Origin: Deefgea salmonis
GTDB lineage: Bacteria; Pseudomonadota; Gammaproteobacteria; Burkholderiales; Chitinibacteraceae
Assembly: GCF_020531905.1 (NCBI RefSeq)
Contig: NZ_JAJAWG010000001.1
Location: 62,001-126,000, forward strand
DNA: 64,000 bases
Direction of reading: 5' to 3'
The position numbers were made by a program, and so were the translations under genes. Position 1 is the first letter of the stretch; each line of letters starts with the position of its first letter. Below are positions 55,205-64,000 of the stretch, in pieces. The notes below the pieces were generated by a model. It was not told the DNA's origin. It was given only the letters and a program-made list of their open reading frames with translations, and did no database searches.

Positions 55205-55879
55205 TTATTGCAGGCGGGGCACGCTCGTCAAGCCGACCCATTCGGGGTAATCGGTGATGATGCCCGCTAGGGCCAATTTACGACACCATTCATGTTCAAT
55301 TTCATTGGAGGCGCCATAAACAAAATGGGCAAAGCCCAGTCGACGAGCTTCATCTAGGTAGAGGGAGTCAAGAACATCAAAGTCCCAGATTAAGGTGTTA
55401 ATTTTGCTGGAGGCATAGTTGATTTCTAGTAGGGTATTGACTGATAAAGGGCGGCTAGCAAAGAGCAGACCCAGATACGTATCAAGGGTATTTGCAGCCT
55501 CTTGGATTAGTGGGTGGTAAAATGAAGAGAGTAGAATCGGCGTTTTATGCTGTATTTTGCCTAAAGTGGCCAAGATAGACGCCAAACCATCTGGCGTTTT
55601 AAGCTCAATATTCCAAAAAGCATCGGGAAAAGCGTCTAGCGCTTCGTTTAAGCTGGGGACGATAAAGCCTGCTTGATGCGATAATTCTTTGCGAGTCAGT
55701 GCTGCGACAGCTTGGCCGCGTGGGCTAAGCCGGTCGTGATATAAAATCGCCTCGCCATCTAAAGACCAGCGTACATCGGTTTCAATGCCGGTAAAGCCTA
55801 AAGCCAGCGCGCTGGCAAAAGCGGCGAGGGTGTTTTCGGGGTGTTGCTGTGTACAGCCGCGATGCGCGAGTAGATGCAT
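55205..55879 (-). CDS. Glycerophosphodiester phosphodiesterase (cytoplasmic, UgpQ-like)
   Basis: A 224-residue TIM-barrel enzyme with LLAHRGCTQQHPENTLAAF, the metal pair in GIETDVRWS, ILYHD and WNIELKTPD, matching the GDPD family. No signal peptide is present, so it would act in the cytoplasm on glycerophosphodiesters released from phospholipids. It is divergent from the patatin/barrel gene 48 bases away, which could supply such products, although on the other side of the membrane. Confidence 0.9.
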   Translation of the reverse strand: MHLLAHRGCTQQHPENTLAAFASALALGFTGIETDVRWSLDGEAILYHDRLSPRGQAVAALTRKELSHQAGFIVPSLNEALDAFPDAFWNIELKTPDGLASILATLGKIQHKTPILLSSFYHPLIQEAANTLDTYLGLLFASRPLSVNTLLEINYASSKINTLIWDFDVLDSLYLDEARRLGFAHFVYGASNEIEHEWCRKLALAGIITDYPEWVGLTSVPRLQ

Positions 55880-55927
55880 GATGATGGCTCGAGAGAGGGT
55901 GCAATAATTTTAAATTATAGGAAGAAA

Positions 55928-58120
55928 ATGACACGTCAATTGCGCTACGCCAGCCTTAAACCGGCTTTATTGTGCTTGGCCTTTTTGCTGTCGAGCATGC
56001 CGGCGTTGGCTGAACGGCCACGGATTGGCTTAGTGCTGGGCGGTGGTGGCGCGCGCGGCTTTGCGCATGTGGGCGTCATCAAAGTATTAGAGCAAAACCG
56101 CATTCCGGTCGATTGCGTGATTGGTACCAGTATTGGTTCTTTGGTTGGCGCGGCGTATGCGGCTGGGCGCAATCCAAATGAGATGCAAACACGGATTGTG
56201 CGCGCCAATTGGGATGACTTAATTAGCTCAACCTTGCCACGTCAACTCAATACCTTTCGCCGTAAACAAGACGATTTGTATTCATTGATCAATGTGGAGT
56301 TTGGTCTGAGCGATGGCGGCGATATTAAGCTACCGAGTGCGGCCATTAGCACGCAAAAAATCGAATTTTTTCTACGTGATCTGACCTTTGCTGGCACGGT
56401 CAAAGATTTTGACCAACTGGGCATTCCTTATCGGGCGATTGCCACCAATATGGAAGATGGCAGTATGGTGGTGCAAGATCGTGGCGATTTGGTGACGGCC
56501 ATGCGCGCCAGTATGGCGGTGCCGGGGATTTTTCCGGCGGTCAATACCGACAACCGCATGCTGGTCGATGGCGGCTTGGTGCGTAATTTGCCAGTGGATG
56601 TGGCTCGAAATACCTGTGCCGACGTGGTGATTGCGGTTGATGTCGGCTCTCCCCCTTTAAAACGCGATCAAATCAAAGACGTGTTTAGTGTGGCCGATCA
56701 ATACACCCGCTTGATGATGATTCAAAACGTCGCGCCACAATTAAAAAGCTTAAGCGATCAAGACGTGTTAATTACGCCTGAGTTTGGCGGTATTTCGGCG
56801 AGTGACTTTAAAAGAGGGGTGGAACTCATTGACGCTGGTGAAGTCGCGGCAAATCGGGTTTTAACGCAGTTGCAGCGTTATGCGGTCTCGGTGGATGAAT
56901 ATGCCGCGTGGCAAGCACAAAGAGAGGCGTTGCGCTTACAGCCGAAACCGGTGCAAAGAATCGATGTTGCGCCGACCAATGTGGTCAATCCTGAGGTGCT
57001 TAAAAACGCGCTGAATATTGATATCAATCAGCCATTGGCATCCAATGAATTTCATAGTCATTTAATGCAGGTTTACGCTAAAGGCGATCACAGTCAATTA
57101 GATTATGAATTGCGCCAAACCAGCGATGGTGAATCGGTGTCTATTTTGCCGATTGAAAAAAGCTGGGGCCCCAATTACCTTAAATTTGGTTTAAGTTTTG
57201 CGACTGATTTTAGTGGTTCTCAGCCGTGGAATATTAGCGCGCAATATCGCCGTACATGGCTCAATGATTTGGGCGCAGAGTGGAAAACCATTGCGCAAAT
57301 TGGTAGTTCAAGTATGTTGCATACCGAGTTGTACCAGCCTTTGCAACTGGATGAAACGATGTTTTTAGCGACGTATTATCGCTATTTTACTGGGCCACTG
57401 TCGATTTGGCAGGGCGATCAGCAATTGGCCGAATATGAGTACAGCAAGTCATCGGTGGGTTTGGATTTTGGCTCGGTATTATCAACGCATACCGAATTAA
57501 GAATCGGCCCGGTATTTAATGAATATCGTGGCAATCGTTCGGTGGGGTCGTTGGTATTTCCAGAGTCGTCTAATTATGATTACGGCATTCGATTTAATGC
57601 TTTTTATGATAATTTAGACCATTATTTCTTTCCAAAAAATGGCACTTATTTTAATGCCTACGGCTATTACGCTTTCGGCGCGGGCAAACAGCAAGAGGAT
57701 TATGCCCGTTATGGTTTTGTTTATCGCAAAGTATTGCCGGTTGAAAATGATGCTATTTATTTCACATTAAAGGGGCAAGCCACTTATGGCGAGCAACCGG
57801 CGTTTGCTGATGTGAAATGGTTGGGCGGATTTTTGAATTTATCCAGTTATAACTATCAAGAATTGGTCGGTGATCGATTTGTGTATGGCTCTTTACAGTA
57901 TTTACATGCCACCTCATTTTTATCTGGCAGTTATATTGGTGGTGCGCTTGAGGTTGGTGGGGTGTTTGATACGCAAGATAAAAGAGTGGACGATACGTTA
58001 CATTATTCGGCCTCGCTGTATCTGGCTTACGATAGCTTTTTAGGGCCCTTGTATTTTGGCGCTGCGTATGGTGACAATCGTCAGGCGCGGTTTTATATGA
58101 TGTTGGGTAAGCAGTTTTAA
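55928..58120 (+). CDS. Patatin-like phospholipase fused to an outer-membrane barrel (PlpD-like, type Vd)
   Basis: A 730-residue exported protein. After a signal peptide (about 1-28, ending PALA) comes a patatin domain with the oxyanion loop GGGGARG (38-44), the nucleophile S68 in GTSIG and the catalytic D214 in DGG. A POTRA-like region (about 345-430) and a 16-strand-type Bac_surface_Ag barrel (about 450-730, ending in F) follow. This matches the PlpD architecture of type Vd secretion: the lipase is carried across the outer membrane by its own barrel. The ribosome site is TAGGA. Confidence 0.9.
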   Translation: MTRQLRYASLKPALLCLAFLLSSMPALAERPRIGLVLGGGGARGFAHVGVIKVLEQNRIPVDCVIGTSIGSLVGAAYAAGRNPNEMQTRIVRANWDDLISSTLPRQLNTFRRKQDDLYSLINVEFGLSDGGDIKLPSAAISTQKIEFFLRDLTFAGTVKDFDQLGIPYRAIATNMEDGSMVVQDRGDLVTAMRASMAVPGIFPAVNTDNRMLVDGGLVRNLPVDVARNTCADVVIAVDVGSPPLKRDQIKDVFSVADQYTRLMMIQNVAPQLKSLSDQDVLITPEFGGISASDFKRGVELIDAGEVAANRVLTQLQRYAVSVDEYAAWQAQREALRLQPKPVQRIDVAPTNVVNPEVLKNALNIDINQPLASNEFHSHLMQVYAKGDHSQLDYELRQTSDGESVSILPIEKSWGPNYLKFGLSFATDFSGSQPWNISAQYRRTWLNDLGAEWKTIAQIGSSSMLHTELYQPLQLDETMFLATYYRYFTGPLSIWQGDQQLAEYEYSKSSVGLDFGSVLSTHTELRIGPVFNEYRGNRSVGSLVFPESSNYDYGIRFNAFYDNLDHYFFPKNGTYFNAYGYYAFGAGKQQEDYARYGFVYRKVLPVENDAIYFTLKGQATYGEQPAFADVKWLGGFLNLSSYNYQELVGDRFVYGSLQYLHATSFLSGSYIGGALEVGGVFDTQDKRVDDTLHYSASLYLAYDSFLGPLYFGAAYGDNRQARFYMMLGKQF

Positions 58121-58255
58121 TGTGTAAGGCGGCCGGGTTACTTGAAAAGTGGCCATCACGCCACACTTTATGGTGATGTTTTGAGTTTAAAAAAAATGAT
58201 ATTTGATCGATTGCTCGGCCAAACAGCCGCAGTGTCTAGCCAAGGAAATCCTGTT

Positions 58256-59350
58256 GTGAGTGAAGCAAATCTTGAAATTTTACGCCAAACGCTGGCCACG
58301 CTAATCGATCCGGATACCGGCAAAGATTATATTGCCAGTAAGTGCGTTAAAAACTTGCAATGGCAGGCCGGTGTCGTCAGCTTGGACTTGGTATTGGGCT
58401 ATCCGGCGCAAAGTCAATTCGCTGCGCGGCAGGCGCAAATTAGCGCCGCATTATTGCCATTGGCCGACGTTGATGCGGTGAATGTGAATGTCAGTAGTGT
58501 GATTGCCGCGCATGCGGTGGCGCGCGGTTTGCCCTTGCAGCAAGGCATTAAAAACATTATCGCGGTGGCGTCGGGTAAAGGCGGTGTGGGCAAATCGACC
58601 ACGGCGGTGAATTTGGCCTTGGCACTGGCGGCTGAAGGCGCGCGAGTGGGCTTACTGGACGCCGACATTTATGGCCCAAGTTTGCCAACGATGATGGGCG
58701 TGGCCGATCAACATCCGGAAACCATCGACAATAAATACATCCAGCCGATTTTGCATTACGGCGTACAAACCATGTCGATTGGCTTTTTGATTGATCCTGA
58801 GCAGCCGATGGTGTGGCGCGGGCCAATGGTAACGCAGGCGTTAACACAGCTACTCAATGATACGCGGTGGGACGCTTTGGATTATTTGGTCATCGATTTG
58901 CCGCCGGGTACCGGCGACATCCAGCTGACGCTGTCGCAAAAAGTGCCGGTGACCGGTGCGGTGATTGTGACGACGCCACAAGACATTGCTTTGCTGGATG
59001 CACGCAAAGGCTTAAAAATGTTTGAGAAAGTCGGCGTGCCGATTTTGGGGGTGGTGGAAAATATGAGCATGCATATTTGTAGTCAGTGCGGCCATATGGA
59101 AGCAATTTTTGGCGAAGGCGGCGGCCAAAAAATGGGCACAGAGTATGGTATTGATGTGTTGGGTCAATTGCCTTTGGATTTGTCGATTCGTTTAAATGCC
59201 GACGCTGGTCGCCCTAGTGTGGTGGCCGATCCGGATGGCGAAATTGCCGGTTTGTATAAGGCGATTGCGCGGAAAGTGGCAGTGAAAATCGCCGCCAAGT
59301 CGCAGGATTTTTCCAGTAAGTTCCCGAAGATTGTGATTCAAAATACCTAA
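58256..59350 (+). CDS. apbC: Iron-sulfur cluster carrier protein ApbC/Mrp
   Basis: A 364-residue protein with an N-terminal MIP18/DUF59 domain (about 1-85, LIDPDTGKDY), the deviant Walker A ASGKGGVGKSTTAVNLA (107-115) and the CxxC pair C275/C278 in HICSQCGHME that holds the bridging cluster. It carries Fe-S clusters to target enzymes. The GTG at 58256 gives the normal length (E. coli Mrp is about 370) and has AAGGAA upstream; an ATG at 58196 would extend it by 20 residues. Confidence 0.9.
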   Translation: MSEANLEILRQTLATLIDPDTGKDYIASKCVKNLQWQAGVVSLDLVLGYPAQSQFAARQAQISAALLPLADVDAVNVNVSSVIAAHAVARGLPLQQGIKNIIAVASGKGGVGKSTTAVNLALALAAEGARVGLLDADIYGPSLPTMMGVADQHPETIDNKYIQPILHYGVQTMSIGFLIDPEQPMVWRGPMVTQALTQLLNDTRWDALDYLVIDLPPGTGDIQLTLSQKVPVTGAVIVTTPQDIALLDARKGLKMFEKVGVPILGVVENMSMHICSQCGHMEAIFGEGGGQKMGTEYGIDVLGQLPLDLSIRLNADAGRPSVVADPDGEIAGLYKAIARKVAVKIAAKSQDFSSKFPKIVIQNT

Positions 59351-59375
59351 ACCATTACCGATGTATCAGTACATA

Positions 59376-59400
59376 AACCCAGGTCCGTCCTGGGTTTTTT
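59376..59400 (+). terminator. Rho-independent terminator behind apbC
   Basis: AACCCAGG and CCTGGGTT (59376-59383 and 59389-59396) form an 8-base-pair stem with a five-base loop and end in a T run. Confidence 0.85.
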
Positions 59401-59505
59401 TATGCGTCTAACGTAGTGCCCTTGGTTTGTAAAGCAGACGTTTTACGCCTAGGCGAAGCCTAGTAAGTATGCCAATGTGGCGCGGATAATTAAATGGAGC
59501 GGGCA

Positions 59506-60828
59506 ATGGCAAGAAGTGAATGGGGTTCAAAAATCGGTTTTATTCTTGCTGCATCCGGTTCGGCAGTCGGTTTGGGGGCGATTTGGAAGTTTCCTTACGT
59601 GGCCGGACAAAATGGCGGTGGGGCATTTTTATTGGTGTATTTGGCGATTACTTTTTCGATCGGTATTGCGATGCTATTGGCGGAAATGGTCATCGGCCGC
59701 GCCGCAGGGCTGTCGGCGGTCGGCGCGTTTCGAACTTTAGCCGGGCCAGCTTGGGCTTGGGTTGGTCGGATGGGCTTGTTGTGTATTTTTACGATCTTTT
59801 CTTTTTATAGTGTGATTGGCGGCTGGACCTTGATGTATATCGGTGAAGCCCTTACTGGCGCTGCGCTAGCGAAAGATACTGCTTATTTAGGCCAGCACTT
59901 TACGGCCTTGATTGCCGATCCAGTGAATTCCATCGCGTATTTAATGGCTTTTGTTGGCATTACCGCCGCGATTGTAGTGGGCGGGGTGCAAAAAGGCATT
60001 GAATCGGTCAGTAAGGTATTGATGCCTTTATTGTTTGTATTAATGCTGGTGCTGATTGCTCGGGCGCTGACATTGCCCGGCGCAATGGAAGGCGTGATGT
60101 GGTTTGTGACGCCCGATTGGAGCAAGGTTAATGACAGTATGTTTATTGATGCTTTGGGTTTGGCGTGTTTTTCTTTGTCGGTGGGCTGCGGCACGATGAT
60201 TGCTTACGGCTCGTATTTGGGACGCGATATTCAGCTCGGTAGCGCCGCAGTCTGGGTGGCGGCATTGGCGGTGGTGGCGTGTTTGTTGGCCGGTTTGATG
60301 GTGTTGCCAGCAGTGTTTGCTTTTGGCATGGACCCTGCTGCTGGGCCAGGCTTGACGTTTATCACCATGCCAGCGGTGTTTGCGAGCATGCCCGGTGGGC
60401 AGTTTTTTGCGGTGGCTTTTTTCTGCTTATTACTGGTAGCGGCACTGACTTCGTCGATTTCAATGCTCGAGCCGATCGTGAGCTTTTTGATTGATGAATT
60501 TGATTGGTCACGCAAAACCGCAGTCATTGCCAGCCTGTGCGCGGTGATTTTGGCGGCGATTCCGGCGGCGTTGTCATTCGGGATTTGGTCAGATGCCAAA
60601 TTATTTAATCGCACGACGTTTGAGTTGATGGATTATCTGGCTTCCAATTTATTGCTGCCCTTGGGCGGTATGGCCAGTGCCATTTGTGTTGGCTGGGTGA
60701 TTTGGCAGCGCAGTAGTGCCGAGATTACGCAGCAGGGCGCTCGTGCACCGTGGTTGCCGCTGTTTCGCTTGACCAGCGCCGTGGTAGCGCCCGCTTTGAT
60801 TGCCTGGGTGTTTGTAAAGGGTTTGTAA
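59506..60828 (+). CDS. Sodium-dependent transporter, SNF (neurotransmitter:sodium symporter) family
   Basis: A 440-residue membrane protein with about 11 segments. The N-terminal EWGSKIGFILAASGSAVGLGAIWKFPYVAGQNGGGAF is the SNF sodium- and substrate-site signature, and SLSVGCGTMIAYGSY is the second sodium-site segment. It imports an amino acid or related amine with sodium; substrate unknown. The ATG at 59506 is chosen because GGAG lies six bases upstream; an ATG at 59494 lacks one. Confidence 0.92.
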   Translation: MARSEWGSKIGFILAASGSAVGLGAIWKFPYVAGQNGGGAFLLVYLAITFSIGIAMLLAEMVIGRAAGLSAVGAFRTLAGPAWAWVGRMGLLCIFTIFSFYSVIGGWTLMYIGEALTGAALAKDTAYLGQHFTALIADPVNSIAYLMAFVGITAAIVVGGVQKGIESVSKVLMPLLFVLMLVLIARALTLPGAMEGVMWFVTPDWSKVNDSMFIDALGLACFSLSVGCGTMIAYGSYLGRDIQLGSAAVWVAALAVVACLLAGLMVLPAVFAFGMDPAAGPGLTFITMPAVFASMPGGQFFAVAFFCLLLVAALTSSISMLEPIVSFLIDEFDWSRKTAVIASLCAVILAAIPAALSFGIWSDAKLFNRTTFELMDYLASNLLLPLGGMASAICVGWVIWQRSSAEITQQGARAPWLPLFRLTSAVVAPALIAWVFVKGL

Positions 60829-60878
60829 ACCAAAAGGCTTGTAAACCGTGAGTACGAGTGACGCTTAAGTTCAGATTT

Positions 60879-60905
60879 CGCCCCAACAATGTGTTGGGGC
60901 GTTTT
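60879..60905 (+). terminator. Rho-independent terminator behind the SNF transporter gene
   Basis: CGCCCCAACA and TGTTGGGGCG (60879-60888 and 60892-60901) form a 10-base-pair stem with an ATG triloop and continue into TTTTG. Confidence 0.85.
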
Positions 60906-61043
60906 GTTGTGCGGCGGTAGTTTGTTGGTAATTTTGGGGTGATGAGCTGTTTGAGGCGACTTGAATGGATTTGAGTTGGATCTTTTGCTTCAAGCATTGG
61001 ATGGCTGAGGTAAAATGCGCCCATTCTGTTGTTTGAAGCTATC

Positions 61044-64000
61044 GTGCGCCTGACTCATATTAAATTATCTGGTTTTAAGTCCTTCGTTGATCCAACGACC
61101 ATCCCTGTTCCGGGGCAGTTGGTGGCGGTGTGTGGCCCCAATGGGTGCGGCAAATCCAATGTGATTGATGCTGTGCGCTGGGTGCTGGGCGACTCATCGG
61201 CCAAGCAATTGCGCGGCGAATCGATGCAAGACGTGATTTTTAATGGCTCGACCACGCGTAAGGCGGTCAGTCGGGCGGCAGTGGAGCTGGTGTTTGACAA
61301 TAGTGCTGGCCTGCTCACAGGCGCTTGGCAGGCGTATGCCGAAATCAGCATTAAGCGGGTGCTGACTCGGCAAGGTGATTCATCGTATTTTATTAATCAT
61401 CAAGCGGTGCGCCGCCGCGATATTACTGAGCTCTTTATGGGCACCGGCGTAGGTAAGTCCGGCTACGCGATTATTGAGCAAGGGATGATTAACCGCATTA
61501 TCGAGGCCAAGCCCGATGAATTGCGGCAATATCTGGAAGAAGCAGCCGGGGTCTCTAAATACAAAGAGCGTCGCCGCGAGACTGAAAGCCGCATCGCCGA
61601 TACGCGGGATAATTTAGCGCGGGTGGCCGATATTCAACTTGAATTGCAACGGCAAATCGACACCTTGAGCCGCCAAGCTGGCGTCGCCCAGCAATATCAA
61701 ACCTTGAGCCAACAAATATCGCAGGCCGAGCAATTGCAGGCTTTGCAAAGAAAAATCGACGCGGCGGTGGCCGCTGATGCCGCGCATATGGCTTTGCTGC
61801 AAGCGCAAACGCAATTAGAGGCCGCAGTGGCGCAGGTGACTGCGGCAGAGGCGCAGCTTGAATGTTTGCGTGAAAGTCATTTTGTTGCCAGTGATGTGTT
61901 GCAAGCGGCGCAGGCGAACCTATATGCCGCTAATGCCGAAGTGGCACGAATCGAGCAAACCTTGCTGCATTTAAAGCAAAATCGCGAGCGGCTGGCGCAG
62001 CAAATTGCGCAATGCGAGCGGGATGAGCAGGCGCAGCAGCAAGCGGCCAGCGACATCCAAGTGGCCTTATTGCATTGCACTGATCAGCAAGCAGATTTGC
62101 AACTGGCATCTGAAACTGCCGCCATGGCCTTGGCCGAAGCCAGTTTAAGCCTGCCAGATCAAGAGCAAGAGCGCCATTTCGCCGAGCAAGCATGGCAAGC
62201 GCTCCAAGCGCAATTGGCGGCTGAGCACAGCGCCCAGCAATTGCAATTGCAAGAGCGGCAATTTGTCCAGCGCCAGATCAGTCAATTTCAAACCCAACAA
62301 CAGCAACTGCAGACTGAATTAAATCAGTTAGCGCCGGTGGCGTTGACTGAGGATTTGCCCGAGCAAATTGACGATTATCGCTATGAATTAGCCGAATTAG
62401 AATTAACGCTCGCCGCGCACGCTGAGTCGCGCTTGGTATTGGACGCGCAGTTGGCGCAGCAGCTTAGTACTGCGCAGCAGTTGCAAGACGATGTCACGCA
62501 GCTGGCTGCGCGTGAGCAAGCCTTACGTGAAGTATTGACCGTCACCACCAGCGCGGCGTTGTCGCCGTGGTTGGCGCAAAGTCAGTTGCAAGGCGCGCCG
62601 CAGTTGAGTGAATTATTGCGGGTAGCGGCCGGTTGGGAGCTGGCCGTTGAAGCGGTGTTGGGGCAAAAAATGCAAGGGCGGCTCGGTTGCGTTGATTCGG
62701 CGCCGCCCAGTGCCTTGTTTGTATTAAGCCCCGCGCCAATGACGGGGCCGGTTCATCCGCAGAGTCTGTGGCAGCATGTGGCAAACAGTGACGCGCGCTT
62801 GCACGCGGGCTTGCAAGCGCTACTGGGTACGGTGCTTTGCGTTGAACATACGGCGCAGCTTTGGACGCAGCAATCAGAGATTCCAGAAGGGTATAGCTGG
62901 GTATCGGTTGATGGCCATATCGCCACCCGATATACCCTTGATTTTTTTGCCGGACAATCGGCGGAAACTGGGCGCTTGCTGCGGCAAGCCGAATTACGCA
63001 AAGTGTCGACTGCGCTCGATATGGTGCAGCAAACACAGCAAAGCTTTGGGCCGATCTTGGCGCAAACGCAGCTCGAACACGCCGCCTTACTGCAAGCGCA
63101 GCAGCAAAGCCAAGCGCAATATGCCCAGCGCGCCCAAACCTTGCCGGCATTAGAAAATGAATGGCGTCGTCAGCAAGAGCAGCAGGCGCAGCGGCAATCA
63201 CGCCTTGATCAAGTGCAGCAAACGTTGGCGCAAATCAGCCAGCAATTGAGCGAAGAAACGACTCATTCGGTGGCGTTAGACGCCGAGATTGAGCGGCTTG
63301 CCGGGTCTGTATTGCAATTGCAAACGCAAGAGCAGCAAGCTCGTGCGAGTAAGGAAGGATTTCAGGCGTCGCAAAGCCAGCATAGTTTGCAGCTGCGGGA
63401 GCTAGAGCGATCGGCGCAAAGTGCGCAATTTTCGGTGGTGAACAAGGCGCAACAGATCCGTGGTTTGCAACAGCGCCAAATTGACCTTGATCGCCAGCGT
63501 GAGCAGCAAATTCAGCGTAAACAGGCGCTAGAGCAAGAAGCGCAAGCCATCCAAATCGATGAAATTGACGCGCAGTTTCAAGTCTTGCTCGCGCAACGTG
63601 CAGAGCAAGAGCGGGTATTGACGCAAGCCAAAGAAGCGCTCAATCAATATGCGACGACATTGCGTGAGCAAGAAGTAAGTAAGCAAAGCGCCGAAAAAGC
63701 CGCCGCCACCCAGCGCGATGCCTTGGGGCAAATGCGCTTGACGGAGCAAGAAACCCGCCTCAATTTGGCGCGATACGCCGATGAAGTGCTGGAGTTGGCG
63801 GTTGATGAGGCGGCTTTACGGCCTTTATTGGGGCGCAGTGTCAAAGCCTACGCGGCTGAAATTAGTCGCTTGAATGGCCAATTGAGCCAATTGGGGGCGG
63901 TGAACTTGGCGGCGATGCAAGAATTGGCCGCCAATGAAGAGCGACAAAGCTATTTGGCCGAACAATCGCGCGATTTGGAGCAGGCGATGGCCACGTTAAG
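61044..64000 (+). CDS. smc: Chromosome segregation protein SMC (3' end outside window)
   Basis: The frame opens with a GTG at 61044 and stays open to the window end, giving about 985 residues. The N-terminal ATPase half has LTHIKLSGFKSFVDPT, the P-loop CGPNGCGKSNVIDAVRWVLG and GTGVGKSGYAIIEQG. Gln/Ala-rich coiled coils follow, then the hinge (about residues 515-650) with LRVAAGWELAVEAVLGQKM and GLQALLGTVLCVEH, then the return coiled coil. The last part has the LSQLGAVNLAAMQEL segment that precedes the C-terminal ATPase half. With ScpA and ScpB it compacts and separates the chromosome. The ribosome site is weak (TTTGAAG). Confidence 0.95.
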   Translation, partial: MRLTHIKLSGFKSFVDPTTIPVPGQLVAVCGPNGCGKSNVIDAVRWVLGDSSAKQLRGESMQDVIFNGSTTRKAVSRAAVELVFDNSAGLLTGAWQAYAEISIKRVLTRQGDSSYFINHQAVRRRDITELFMGTGVGKSGYAIIEQGMINRIIEAKPDELRQYLEEAAGVSKYKERRRETESRIADTRDNLARVADIQLELQRQIDTLSRQAGVAQQYQTLSQQISQAEQLQALQRKIDAAVAADAAHMALLQAQTQLEAAVAQVTAAEAQLECLRESHFVASDVLQAAQANLYAANAEVARIEQTLLHLKQNRERLAQQIAQCERDEQAQQQAASDIQVALLHCTDQQADLQLASETAAMALAEASLSLPDQEQERHFAEQAWQALQAQLAAEHSAQQLQLQERQFVQRQISQFQTQQQQLQTELNQLAPVALTEDLPEQIDDYRYELAELELTLAAHAESRLVLDAQLAQQLSTAQQLQDDVTQLAAREQALREVLTVTTSAALSPWLAQSQLQGAPQLSELLRVAAGWELAVEAVLGQKMQGRLGCVDSAPPSALFVLSPAPMTGPVHPQSLWQHVANSDARLHAGLQALLGTVLCVEHTAQLWTQQSEIPEGYSWVSVDGHIATRYTLDFFAGQSAETGRLLRQAELRKVSTALDMVQQTQQSFGPILAQTQLEHAALLQAQQQSQAQYAQRAQTLPALENEWRRQQEQQAQRQSRLDQVQQTLAQISQQLSEETTHSVALDAEIERLAGSVLQLQTQEQQARASKEGFQASQSQHSLQLRELERSAQSAQFSVVNKAQQIRGLQQRQIDLDRQREQQIQRKQALEQEAQAIQIDEIDAQFQVLLAQRAEQERVLTQAKEALNQYATTLREQEVSKQSAEKAAATQRDALGQMRLTEQETRLNLARYADEVLELAVDEAALRPLLGRSVKAYAAEISRLNGQLSQLGAVNLAAMQELAANEERQSYLAEQSRDLEQAMATL

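Overview
The window looks like chromosomal DNA of a free-living betaproteobacterium, most likely order Neisseriales and perhaps the chitinolytic Chitinibacter/Deefgea/Iodobacter side. This placement is inferred from gene content and order, not from an rRNA gene; no rRNA, tRNA or CRISPR was seen. The clues are the lpxK-Trm112-kdsB-MAPEG-adk block, the tsaE-amiC-mutL-miaA operon beside a divergent queG, an SMC-type condensin, a GH18 chitinase with two chitin-binding domains, and a PEP-CTERM protein. Most of it is ordinary core genome, broken by repeat-rich intergenic islands and a few accessory genes.

Layout. 1-5.6 kb: an envelope module with an FtsX/LolE-type ABC permease (cut by the window edge), a tiny LiaI-like membrane protein, a LolA-like periplasmic protein and a predicted outer-membrane barrel, followed directly by a LytS/AlgZ-type kinase and a LytTR response regulator. 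5.6-10.5 kb: pssA, the secreted chitinase and a cysteine-synthase-family PLP enzyme, all on the minus strand. 10.5-12.4 kb: an accessory patch with a REP-doublet repeat and a nucleotidyltransferase-fold gene behind four half-sites. 12.5-13.8 kb: xseA. 14.3-23.3 kb: a glucuronate/hexuronate catabolic locus: GntR regulator, uxuA, an SDR-type mannonate oxidoreductase, uxaC, a TRAP transporter (P, Q, M) and kdgK. Together these would import hexuronate and convert it to 2-keto-3-deoxy-6-phosphogluconate; the aldolase is not in the window.

23.5-31.1 kb: a purine permease, exbB/exbD, a DUF4145 gene, a 700-base intergenic patch holding at least four repeat/palindrome families, then lpxK, a Trm112-like protein, kdsB, a MAPEG protein and adk. 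31.3-39.4 kb: a crotonase, the PEP-CTERM protein, miaA-mutL-amiC-tsaE (minus) and queG (plus). 39.5-42.7 kb: a hybrid histidine kinase overlapping an HD-GYP cyclic-di-GMP phosphodiesterase gene. 42.8-49.1 kb: a divergent PxpA/LamB-YcsF protein, a POT peptide transporter, a nested-palindrome element, a spermidine-synthase-like protein, a SulP transporter, murI, and a candidate 48-residue gene behind a perfect CRP-type palindrome. 49.3-64 kb: DedA protein, an orphan barrel, an orphan ParA, tex, a glycerophosphodiesterase, a patatin/barrel autotransporter (PlpD-like, type Vd), mrp/apbC, a sodium-dependent SNF transporter and the 5' part of smc, which runs off the window.

No large undescribed defence system or prophage was recognised. 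The most unusual signals are the half-site array at 11291-11388, the repeat cluster at 27292-27980, the shared REP-doublet repeat, the nested palindrome at 45080-45314, the CRP-site/48-residue ORF at 48916-49155, and the Lol-like module coupled to its own two-component system.
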